DNA of 64,000 bases. Source: CBDFLD01 sp965249005. GTDB taxonomy: Bacteria; Acidobacteriota; UBA6911. Below, one piece after another: positions 44,847-52,275 of the stretch. Within the stretch, counting starts at the first letter, position 1. The number at the start of each line of letters is the position of its first letter. The position numbers were made by a program, and so were the translations under genes. The notes beneath the pieces were generated by a model. The model saw only the letters and a list, made by a program, of their open reading frames with translations, was not told the origin of the DNA and did no database searches. Location: the NCBI GenBank assembly GCA_965249005.1, contig CBDFLD010000023.1, positions 992,001 through 1,056,000 of the forward strand, in the 5' to 3' direction.

Positions 44847-45798
44847 AATACTCCTCGACTACCTCGAGGATCTCCTCAGCGGTGTGTGAAGAATGAATTT
44901 TTTCTCGAAGCTCAGCCCCTCCCGGTACGCCTTTGGAAAGATAGCCGCCCATCTTCTTCATCTTTCCGGTGACGATCGGGGGAGGGACTTCCCGTTGGAT
45001 CCGGCGAAGAAAACCAAGCATGAAATCGACCTTTTGGGCGAGCGTCACCGGCGCCACCTTGTTTCCCATCAGGCGATCGAATGAGTGGCGGATGAGCCAT
45101 GGATTGCTCAACACCCCTCGCCCCATCATCACGCCGTCCACACCGGATTCGCGCAGTCTTCTCAGCGCGTCGTCCGGCGTGAAGATATCTCCGTTTCCCA
45201 TGATGGGAATCCGAGCGCGTTCCTTGACCCTTGTGATCACCGACCAATCTGCTTTCCCTGAGAACATGTCGCATCGCGAACGGCCATGAATGGCGAGCCC
45301 CTCGACCCCACAATCTTCGGCGAGTTTGCAGACCTCCACCGCGTTGATGCTCTGGCGGTCCCAACCGGTGCGGATCTTGATTGTCAATGGAATCGTAATG
45401 GCGGCCCTCACCGCTTTGAATATCTTCTCGAGCAGTGGAATTTCCCTCAAAAGGTTGCTGCCTCCTCCCTGCTTGACGACCTTTTTGACCGGACACCCCA
45501 GGTTGATATCGATCAGGTCGGCACCCATCTCCTGCACCATGCTTGCGGAAGCAGCCATTCTTTCAGGATTTGATCCAAAAATTTGGATAGATATTGGGCG
45601 TTCCGAGTCTTCGAAGCGAGTCAAATGCAGGGTTCGCTCCTGGTGCCGAGTCATCCCTTCTGTACTGACCAATTCGGACACCACCAAGCCGCAGCCTCCC
45701 AGATTTTTGATTGCCTGTCGGAATAAAGTGTCGGTATGGCCGGCAACAGGAGCCAGAATCAATGGTGGATCGATGGTGACGTCGCGTATCTTGAACAT
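44791..45798 (-). CDS. dusB: tRNA-dihydrouridine synthase, DusB family
   Basis: 335 residues with GAGG 5 nt before the ATG. The FMN barrel begins PPLILAPVAGHTDTLFR. The catalytic Cys is in INLGCPVKKVVKQGGGSNL. IKIRTGWD, IHGRSRCDMFSG, IMGNGDIFTPDDA and VMMGRGVLSNPWL follow in the expected order. It reduces uridines in tRNA. The last 17 residues (SQPSALSYQHSASSSQH) are encoded by the AGCTGA-type repeat and are not part of the family, so the natural stop seems to have been lost or extended. Confidence 0.92.
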   Translation of the reverse strand: MFKIRDVTIDPPLILAPVAGHTDTLFRQAIKNLGGCGLVVSELVSTEGMTRHQERTLHLTRFEDSERPISIQIFGSNPERMAASASMVQEMGADLIDINLGCPVKKVVKQGGGSNLLREIPLLEKIFKAVRAAITIPLTIKIRTGWDRQSINAVEVCKLAEDCGVEGLAIHGRSRCDMFSGKADWSVITRVKERARIPIMGNGDIFTPDDALRRLRESGVDGVMMGRGVLSNPWLIRHSFDRLMGNKVAPVTLAQKVDFMLGFLRRIQREVPPPIVTGKMKKMGGYLSKGVPGGAELREKIHSSHTAEEILEVVEEYFSQPSALSYQHSASSSQH

Positions 45799-45850
45799 GC
45801 CAGCCTCATTATATCAGCTCTTCTTTGCTAATTTCCTCGCGGCAAAAATA

Positions 45851-45947
45851 CGATAACGATCTTATCGGGTGCAGCCGTCCCAACGGCTCCACTCCACACT
45901 CTCGACGGAACGAAGGATGTAACGACGCAACTGGAGCATGGGACGGC
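45851..45947. promoter_or_regulatory. palindromes in the dusB / AAA-REC divergent gap
   Basis: CGATAA-N5-TTATCG (45851-45867) is a perfect short palindrome of operator size. A second inverted repeat, GCCGTCCCA (45874-45882) and TGGGACGGC (45939-45947), spans a 56-bp spacer. Either could regulate the divergent genes; no regulator is identified. Confidence 0.35.
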
Positions 45948-45997
45948 AGCCGAAGCGATTCTCCCTGGAATCGTGCGGCCAACAGGAGGTGAGGATA

Positions 45998-47428
45998 ATG
46001 GAAGATTCCGCAGCGCCTCAGGTCGAAGCAAGGGCCGAGAACCTGATGGAGATGTTGTCCCAGAAGGTCGTCGGTCAATCCGATGCCATGCAGTGCATCG
46101 TTCCTTACGTTCAAATCTATCAGGCCGGCTTGGCTCCCGACGGGCGTCCAGCGGGGATATTTCTCTTGCTCGGTCCGACAGGTACCGGAAAGACCAAGAC
46201 CGTCGAAGTGCTCGCGGATATTCTTCATGGAAGCGAAAAAAAGATCGTCAAGATCGACTGTGGCGAATTCCAGATGGAGCATGAGGTTGTCAAGCTCGTG
46301 GGTGCACCTCCCGGATATGTCGGCCATCGCGAGACAGAGTCTCTTCTCACTCAAAAGCGTCTTGCAGAAGCGACCAGTGATGCTTGCGATCTGTCTGTTG
46401 TATTGTTCGACGAGATCGAGAAAGCATCTCCCTCGGTGACTCAATTGTTGCTCGGTATCCTCGATCGGGCCACGCTGCGGCTGGGGGACAACACAGAAGT
46501 CCAATTCGACAAGAGTTTGATCTTCTTTACCAGCAACCTCGGTGCCAGATCCATGATGAAGGAGATTCATCCGGACTTTGGGTTTCAGGCGGCAGCCCCG
46601 CGCCAGTCCGTCGATATTTCCGGTAAGCTGGAGAACATCGCGCTCGCCGCCGTCCGAAAAATGTATTCGCCCGAGTTCGTCAACCGCATTGATGCTGTCA
46701 TTACCTATCAACCCCTGGACACCGATTCGCTTTCCATGATTCTGGATCAGCAAATCCGTGATCTCCAAACGCACGTCAACACCCGTCTCGCGGATCGGTG
46801 TTTCAATATCGAGGTTCTTCCTAAAAGCCGCGAGTTTTTGCTCGAGCGGGGCACAAGTCGCGAGTATGGGGCGCGCGAGCTCAAACGCACGATCCATCGC
46901 TTTCTCACGCAACCGCTCGCGACACTCGTCATCGGGGGCAAGGTTTCCCCTGGGTCTACCGTGACCGCGGACTTGAACGAAAAGAACGAGTCTCTCGAGC
47001 TGGTTGCCGAGTCGGGGCCGTCGGTTTCTCCTGGAATCGGTCCTTCCGTTCTGATCGTCGACGACAATCAAGATTTGCTTCACTTCCTGGCCGATCAACT
47101 CCGTTCGAACAAGGGATGGCGTATCACCACCTGTGAATCGGCGGCATCTCTGGACGACTTGATCTACAGCCAGGTCCCCGATATCGCGCTTCTGGATTTT
47201 CTCCTGTCCGATGGCAACGGGGTGAAGCTAGGTGCGGAACTGAAGCGGGATTTACCCGATCTTCACGTAATCATCATGACCGGAGCGGAACTACCTTCCG
47301 AGGAGGAAGTCATCTGCGAAGAGTACGGCTTCCAGGTAATCACGAAGCCGTTTCTCGTGGAGCATATCGAAAACCTCATCCGCGAACGACTGTTTCGAAC
47401 CTCGAGCGTCTCTGGCACCGGCGTGTAG
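45998..47428 (+). CDS. ClpB-like AAA+ ATPase fused to a response-regulator receiver domain
   Basis: 476 residues from ATG 45998, preceded by AGGAGGTGAGGATA. Residues 20-330 are one ClpA/B-type AAA+ module: Walker A GPTGTGKT (59-66), pore-loop GYVGH (106-110), Walker B VVLFDEIEK, sensor 1 TSN (178-180), Arg finger in FVNRID (230), and sensor 2 GAREL with the small domain. Residues about 349-465 are a complete receiver domain: Asp355/356, phospho-acceptor Asp400, Thr428, Lys450. There is no N-domain, no GAFTGA loop and no DNA-binding domain. The role inferred is a protein remodeller controlled by phosphorylation; its partner kinase is not in the window. Confidence 0.9.
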   Translation: MEDSAAPQVEARAENLMEMLSQKVVGQSDAMQCIVPYVQIYQAGLAPDGRPAGIFLLLGPTGTGKTKTVEVLADILHGSEKKIVKIDCGEFQMEHEVVKLVGAPPGYVGHRETESLLTQKRLAEATSDACDLSVVLFDEIEKASPSVTQLLLGILDRATLRLGDNTEVQFDKSLIFFTSNLGARSMMKEIHPDFGFQAAAPRQSVDISGKLENIALAAVRKMYSPEFVNRIDAVITYQPLDTDSLSMILDQQIRDLQTHVNTRLADRCFNIEVLPKSREFLLERGTSREYGARELKRTIHRFLTQPLATLVIGGKVSPGSTVTADLNEKNESLELVAESGPSVSPGIGPSVLIVDDNQDLLHFLADQLRSNKGWRITTCESAASLDDLIYSQVPDIALLDFLLSDGNGVKLGAELKRDLPDLHVIIMTGAELPSEEEVICEEYGFQVITKPFLVEHIENLIRERLFRTSSVSGTGV

Positions 47429-47675
47429 CACTCCTGCCGCTACTTGCTTTTTCTTCGTTTTCAACGTTTTAGTTTGGTGTGCGTGAATGCGGTCGCGTCG
47501 TCGGTCGCGCCCGTGAGGGGCTACATCCCTTTGCTCCTACTTCAAAAAACCGTGGGATATACATTCAATAAATTGATTTCGGGGTGCGTTGGTTCGTGTC
47601 GGGGACTGGTCCAAAGACCTTCTAATATCCTCTAATCAATTGGCTTACAGAATATCCGGGCCCTTGACCAGAAGT

Positions 47676-47691
47676 TGGCACGGTAAGTGCA
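47676..47691 (+). promoter_or_regulatory. near-consensus sigma-54 promoter
   Basis: TGGCACGGTAAGTGCA matches the -24/-12 consensus (TGGCACG-N4-TTGCW) at all but one defined position, with the GG and GC doublets correctly spaced. Transcription would start near 47703 and run rightward, where no protein gene lies on the plus strand. Confidence 0.6.
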
Positions 47692-47702
47692 TTCCTTACA
47701 GA

Positions 47703-47830
47703 TGTAATTCCTGTGATCCAAGTTTGGGTCCTGGGTAAAGCATCAGCAAGGAGTTTTTCGCGGACCCTTCACGCGATGCCGGGGATCTCTGAAGCGATTG
47801 CTTTTAAATCCAGGACCCAGCTTGGTGACC
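47703..47830 (+). ncRNA. candidate structured small RNA behind the sigma-54 promoter
   Basis: CCAAG...TGGGTCCTGG (47718-47734) pairs with CCAGGACCCAGCTTGG (47810-47825), a 15-16-bp stem with one bulge. Inside, AAAGCA pairs with TTGCTTT and TCGCG pairs with CGCGA around 47758-47776. The gap 47429-47870 between converging genes has no credible protein gene. The 3' end and a terminator are not clear, and it would run on antisense to the BlaI gene. Confidence 0.45.
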
Positions 47831-47870
47831 TGCCAAGCCATGCCGGACCTTCTCTCTTCTTTGTTTGAAC

Positions 47871-48281
47871 TCACAACAGGAATTCTTCCAGCGAGGGACC
47901 GTCTGCTTCTTCGGATGCGGGCGTCGGTGCTTCTTGTGGGGTATGGGGCCGCATCGATCCGCCCGTTCTGGGGTGATGCAGAAAATCGTGGAAGCTCTCC
48001 TCGGAGCCGCCAAAATAGACGTGGATGATGTTATCGACGACCTGCCTCAAAACTTCGTCTCGGCTGAGAATCGGTATGTAGAAGTAGGCCTTTCCCTTCT
48101 TAGTTTGCTTCAATGCTCCTTTACGGTGCAACTTGTCCAGCACGGTCATTACCGTGGTATATGCAATCGGTCGCTTTTGAGATAGTTCTTGCCAGACTTC
48201 TTTGACGCTGCTTTTGCCCAGCGACCACAGGATGTCCATGAGCTCGAATTCGCCAGGGGTAAGCCGAGATTCTTCTCGCAT
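47871..48281 (-). CDS. BlaI/MecI/CopY-family transcriptional repressor
   Basis: 136 residues. The winged-helix domain has the family signatures LTPGEFELMDILWSLGKSSVKEVWQEL and AYTTVMTVLDKLHRKGALKQTKKGKAYFY (quoted in part: TTVMTVLDKLHRKG). A C-terminal segment IHVYFGGSEESFHDFL follows, then a Pro/Glu-rich tail. Such repressors dimerise on operators and are usually paired with a BlaR-type sensor peptidase; none is here. It starts 7 bp after the PPIase gene stop, as the last gene of that operon. Confidence 0.88.
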   Translation of the reverse strand: MREESRLTPGEFELMDILWSLGKSSVKEVWQELSQKRPIAYTTVMTVLDKLHRKGALKQTKKGKAYFYIPILSRDEVLRQVVDNIIHVYFGGSEESFHDFLHHPRTGGSMRPHTPQEAPTPASEEADGPSLEEFLL

Positions 48282-48288
48282 AGAGCAG

Positions 48289-49263
48289 TCAGTTGTCCCC
48301 TTCCTTCATTTCGTTGAATATCTGGACATAGGACTCGTCTCGAATGCCGGTCACGAAGCGCTTCAGTTCAGGATTGTACTTCTGGTCCCATAGAATCTGC
48401 TGAATCTTGACCCGAACGCTCTCGATCGGCGCCACGGAAGCATCCTTCCGGGAGTCGACCCGGTAAATGACGATCCCTTCCTGGGTTTTGAGAACCGGTG
48501 TGACTTCTCCCTCCTTGACGTTTTCGACGGCGGCGGCTAGCTCGGCATTCAGGTTGGCAAGCTCGTACTTGCCGATGTTACCCCCCTTGTTGGCGGTTGC
48601 GCCCTTCGAGTACTGGCTTGCAAGGGTCGCAAAAGCTTCCCCTTCACTCAACCGCTTGTGAATGTCGTTGGCCCTCGAACGTGCCGCCGATTCGCCTCTG
48701 TCGATTGGAATGATGATCTCGCTGAGCGACAACTCGGCCGGCGTCGCGAAATCACGTGAGTGATCTTTATAGTACCTCTCGATCTCCTCGCTGAGTACCG
48801 TGATGCGGGAAGCCACGAACTCGCGTATCAGACTTTGAACGATGATATTTTTGCGAATATCTTCCCGGAATGACAGAAGGTTCATTCCTTGCTGCTGGAG
48901 AGCCTTCTCCAAGTCCGCCGTCCCACGAAAATTGTTGTCTTTGATGATCCTTTGGATCGTCCCCGAGACCTGCGGTTCGACACTGGCGGCAAAACCGTAG
49001 TCGTTGGCCCTCTGGAGTAGCAGTTTCTCTTGAATGAGATCTTCCAGAACATCCTTTTCTGCCTGCTTTATCTGTGCCTCGAGCTCTTCGCCCGAGTACT
49101 GGGATTGCAACTCCGCCCGGTCTCGTGACAGTCGCCGATTGAGGTCCGATAGTGTGATTATGTCGTCGTTCACCTGCGCCACGATCCGATCCACGATCTT
49201 TGCTCGAGCTTGGATCGTGACGAGCAAGGAAAAGACGAGCATGACATGCGTTGTTCGCTTCAT
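48289..49263 (-). CDS. SurA-like periplasmic chaperone / parvulin prolyl isomerase
   Basis: 324 residues with a signal peptide ending IQARA. The SurA-type N-terminal helical domain starts VDRIVAQVNDDIITLSDLNRRL. The parvulin domain at about 175-280 has AELSLSEIIIP, LSEGEAFATLASQYSKG and GGNIGKYELANLN. It helps fold outer-membrane proteins. It is second in a tandem of two such genes. Confidence 0.9.
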   Translation of the reverse strand: MKRTTHVMLVFSLLVTIQARAKIVDRIVAQVNDDIITLSDLNRRLSRDRAELQSQYSGEELEAQIKQAEKDVLEDLIQEKLLLQRANDYGFAASVEPQVSGTIQRIIKDNNFRGTADLEKALQQQGMNLLSFREDIRKNIIVQSLIREFVASRITVLSEEIERYYKDHSRDFATPAELSLSEIIIPIDRGESAARSRANDIHKRLSEGEAFATLASQYSKGATANKGGNIGKYELANLNAELAAAVENVKEGEVTPVLKTQEGIVIYRVDSRKDASVAPIESVRVKIQQILWDQKYNPELKRFVTGIRDESYVQIFNEMKEGDN

Positions 49264-49280
49264 AGCAAATCGCTCCTGTT

Positions 49281-50240
49281 CTAAGGAGAAAATCGAGCCG
49301 TATACTCGAAGTCCAATCTCTCTGGATGAATCTCGACCTCTGTTCGGTTCAGTAACGATTGTAACTCCGTTACCAGGCGCTCGCGCTCCTGTTCGAGCCG
49401 GAGTTTATCCCGGATCTGAGCTTCGACCTCGTAGAACTTCTGGTGATGCGCGAGGATTTTCTCTTCAACCATGAAGATATGATGGCCGTATTTCGTTTGG
49501 ATAATTTTGCTGACCGACCCGGGAGCCAAGCGGAAAATGACCTTCTCGAATTCTTCGGGCAGTTCTCCGGGCTCGATGCGTCCAAGTCTTCCTCCTTCTG
49601 AAGCACTCGCCGCCAAGGAGTAGAGGCGGGCCAGTTCGGCGAAGTTCTGATTTCGATTCTCCTTGAGCGCATCCCGAATCTCCTCGGCCAAGGTAATATT
49701 GTCTACCAGAATCTCGCGGACATCCACGAGATCCTTCTGGCTGAATTCATCTCCGTGTTCCTTGAAGAATTTCCTGCATTCGTCACGGCTGACCTGGATG
49801 TCTTTGAAGACATAGTCATTGAGATACCGCTGGGACCGAAGGCTCTCGGTGATTACTTGCTCCAGATCATCGTCGCGCACAGCGCTTTCGCGAGCCGGAT
49901 CATCGACGAGGATTTGCTGCATGGTGGCCTTGATTGCCGCGATATCCGGTGCGACTCCACGCCGGTTGGCCTCCTGGAGAAGCAGGTGTTCCTCGATAAA
50001 GCCATCCAGAAGCCCGGACTTGGCGCGATCCATGTGCTCCCAATCCTGAAAGTCTCGCAGCCGTGAGTCAAAATGCCTTTGCAGGTCCGACTGCGTGAAT
50101 TCCAGTACTCCAATCCGAAGCGCCACCAGGCTCTGTTGATCCGGGCGGAAGAAGGTATCGACTTCCTCGACCACCGCACAGGCCATCCACGTCACTGACC
50201 AGAACAGCACCAGCGAGCGCGCGCAGAGATGAGAAGACAT
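49281..50240 (-). CDS. PpiC/SurA-like peptidyl-prolyl isomerase lipoprotein
   Basis: 319 residues from ATG 50240; no clear ribosome-binding site, and TTG 50264 is an alternative. The signal ends WMAC, a possible lipobox. The SurA-N-like helical part runs to about 170, then the parvulin domain (DVREILVDNITLAEEI, FAELARLYSLAASASEGGRLGRI, KYGHHIFMVEEK). It precedes the second SurA-like gene by 17 bp. In related genomes such genes commonly follow mfd; here an IS1380-like element lies 26 bp upstream and may separate the gene from its promoter. Confidence 0.88.
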   Translation of the reverse strand: MSSHLCARSLVLFWSVTWMACAVVEEVDTFFRPDQQSLVALRIGVLEFTQSDLQRHFDSRLRDFQDWEHMDRAKSGLLDGFIEEHLLLQEANRRGVAPDIAAIKATMQQILVDDPARESAVRDDDLEQVITESLRSQRYLNDYVFKDIQVSRDECRKFFKEHGDEFSQKDLVDVREILVDNITLAEEIRDALKENRNQNFAELARLYSLAASASEGGRLGRIEPGELPEEFEKVIFRLAPGSVSKIIQTKYGHHIFMVEEKILAHHQKFYEVEAQIRDKLRLEQERERLVTELQSLLNRTEVEIHPERLDFEYTARFSP

Positions 50241-50388
50241 TTGTTGTCTCAAAAGAAAACCCAAACCTAGTCCTTAGTCCAGCGTGATTTTTTGCATGAG
50301 GAGGAAGAAAAGCCCTGGAACGTGCGCCGTTACGGGATAAAATGCGTTTGATATATTTACAAGACATCCCGAAAGGAGCACATTCCAG

Positions 50389-51894
50389 GTGAATAAAAGA
50401 AACCACAGAATCCTCCTCCGAGACAAGCAAAATCTTACACGCCGGTTGGAAAGAAATCAGTTTGAGGACCGGTCCGATCCTATGTTCAAGGACTCCAACA
50501 CCTACTACGAGATCGCCGAGAGAACGCGCGCCATCGGATCTGGTGGTATCGGAGCCATTCACAAGCTCGTGTGTAAGCTTGGATTGGACAAAGATATCAA
50601 CAGAAACATCGTTTTGCTCAAGTACCACTTTCCTTACTGGGAATCCGATCATGTACTGAACATCGCATACAACGTCTTGTCGGGTGGAACCTGTCTCGAA
50701 GATATCGAGCGGTTGCGCCAGGATGAGACCTACATGAACGGACTGGGAGCCGAGAGGATTCCGGATCCCACGACGGCTGGAGATTTCCTCCGTCGTTTCG
50801 ATGAGGATTGGATCTTCGGACTTCAGGAAACCATCAATGAAACCCGAACCAAGGTGTGGAAGTTGCAGGATGCTTCCTTCCGGAAGGAGGCCATCATCGA
50901 CGTGGACGGGACCGTCGCCGGAACCTTGGGGGAATGCAAGGAAGGAATGGACATTGCCTACAACGGGATCTGGGGTTACGCACCGTTGATCGTGACCTTG
51001 GCCAATACGAATGAGGTCCTCTATCTGATGAATCGGCCGGGCAACCGTCCCTCTTCCGACGGAGCGGCCGAGTGGATGGACCGGGCAATCGATCTGGTGT
51101 CGTCGGTGTTTACGAAGGTCTGGCTTCGGGGCGACACGGATTTCTCGCTGACGAGAAACTTCGATCGCTGGGACGAGCGGGTTGGTTTTGTCTTTGGTTA
51201 TGACGCCAAGCCGAACCTGGTCGGGATGGCCGATGCCCTGCCGGAGAGACAATGGAAACCGCTCGAGCGGCCTCCTCGTTATGAGGTCAAGAGCGAAGAA
51301 CGGCGCCGTCCGGAAAACGTCAAAGAACAAGTAATCAAGGAGAGAGAATTCAAGAACATCCGCCTGCAGAGCGAGCAGGTCGCCGAGTTTGACTATCGTC
51401 CCGGACACTGTAAGAAAACCTATCGCATGGTTGTGGTTCGGAAGAACCTCACGATCGAAAAGGGGGAGCACCGGCTGTTTGATGAGGTCCGGTACTTCTT
51501 CTACATCACCAACGATCGGGAGATGACGATGGGAGAAGTGGTCCTTTTTGCCAACGATCGCTGCAACCAGGAAAACGTCATCGGTCAGCTCAAGAGTGGA
51601 GTGAACGCCTTGAGGATGCCTTCGGACAGTCTGGTATCGAACTGGGCCTACATGGTCATCGCATCGCTGGCGTGGAATCTGAAGGCCTGGTATGGCCTGG
51701 TGACGCAGGCGCCGACAGTACGTCGTGATATCTTGAGGATGGAGTTCAAACGCTTCCTGGTGAACTTTGTGCAAATACCCTGTCAGATTGTAAGAACCGG
51801 TCGTCGCCTCGTTTACAGGATATTGGCCTATAGCAAGCATCTCGAAACCTTTTTGGCGACGTTCGACTATATCAGGCAACTCAGGTTTACTTGA
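50389..51894 (+). CDS. IS1380-family DDE transposase
   Basis: 501 residues from a GTG start, intact. Likely DDE catalytic acids are in AIIDVDGTVAG, WLRGDTDFSL and NDRCNQENVIGQLKSG, matching the IS1380 pattern. The family moves by cut-and-paste through terminal inverted repeats. It lies on the plus strand among a long run of minus-strand housekeeping genes. Confidence 0.88.
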   Translation: MNKRNHRILLRDKQNLTRRLERNQFEDRSDPMFKDSNTYYEIAERTRAIGSGGIGAIHKLVCKLGLDKDINRNIVLLKYHFPYWESDHVLNIAYNVLSGGTCLEDIERLRQDETYMNGLGAERIPDPTTAGDFLRRFDEDWIFGLQETINETRTKVWKLQDASFRKEAIIDVDGTVAGTLGECKEGMDIAYNGIWGYAPLIVTLANTNEVLYLMNRPGNRPSSDGAAEWMDRAIDLVSSVFTKVWLRGDTDFSLTRNFDRWDERVGFVFGYDAKPNLVGMADALPERQWKPLERPPRYEVKSEERRRPENVKEQVIKEREFKNIRLQSEQVAEFDYRPGHCKKTYRMVVVRKNLTIEKGEHRLFDEVRYFFYITNDREMTMGEVVLFANDRCNQENVIGQLKSGVNALRMPSDSLVSNWAYMVIASLAWNLKAWYGLVTQAPTVRRDILRMEFKRFLVNFVQIPCQIVRTGRRLVYRILAYSKHLETFLATFDYIRQLRFT

Positions 51895-51965
51895 AGGCGC
51901 CTCGCCGGCGGGTGAGCCCGTACCCCCGGCGGAGCAAGAGTGGCGGGCGAAAGGAAGGGCATAAC

Positions 51966-52016
51966 AGAGACAAACAAGATCAAGTGATCCAGACAACCAA
52001 TGGAAGGTTTGTCTCT
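51966..52016. other. perfect 10-bp inverted repeat after the transposase gene
   Basis: AGAGACAAAC (51966-51975) and GTTTGTCTCT (52007-52016) form a stem with a 31-nt loop. A GC-rich hairpin around 51907-51935 precedes it. The 381-bp gap to mfd (51895-52275) holds no gene. Confidence 0.6.
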
Positions 52017-52275
52017 TGTGTTTCTCTTTGCTTTCCCTGTTACGCACAAGGAGCTGAAATCCACGAGATATTCGGAAAAGGCAAACGATTTTCCGAGCGA
52101 GCTCATACCTCGCTTATTTTGGGCCTAGTCGGTCGTCGCACAAACCCGGCGAATGGGGCCGAATGGGTAATGATACCGGATCGCAACAGAGCTTGTACAC
52201 TCCCCTGGCACCGTTGTTTGCAACCCAAGTCGCATGAAGGGGGGGCGCCGAGCGGAAAGCGCAAAGCGGAAAAAA

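Larger units (their letters stand above)
50266..52130 (+). mobile_element. IS1380-like insertion between mfd and the SurA-like genes, ends tentative
   Basis: A 7-bp direct repeat CCTAGTC at 50266-50272 and 52124-52130 brackets the transposase gene and could be a target duplication. The inner ends show only weak inverted similarity (11 of 18 positions when CTAG is included). The boundaries are therefore provisional. Confidence 0.35.

Noticed and set aside
45809..47098. A 429-codon frame opposite the AAA-REC gene
   Set aside because: Antisense shadow of a gene with complete catalytic motifs and a strong ribosome-binding site.
45998..47428. AAA-REC protein as a sigma-54 activator for the nearby promoter
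   Set aside because: The AAA+ module is of the Clp type, lacks the GAFTGA loop and has no DNA-binding domain.
50068..52047. A 659-codon open frame opposite the transposase gene
   Set aside because: It is the antisense shadow of the IS1380-like transposase, has no family motifs, and overlaps the SurA-like gene end as well.
52205..52222. A second sigma-54-like site (TGGCAC...TTGCA) before mfd's 3' end
   Set aside because: The -24 and -12 doublets are one base too far apart, and nothing lies downstream.
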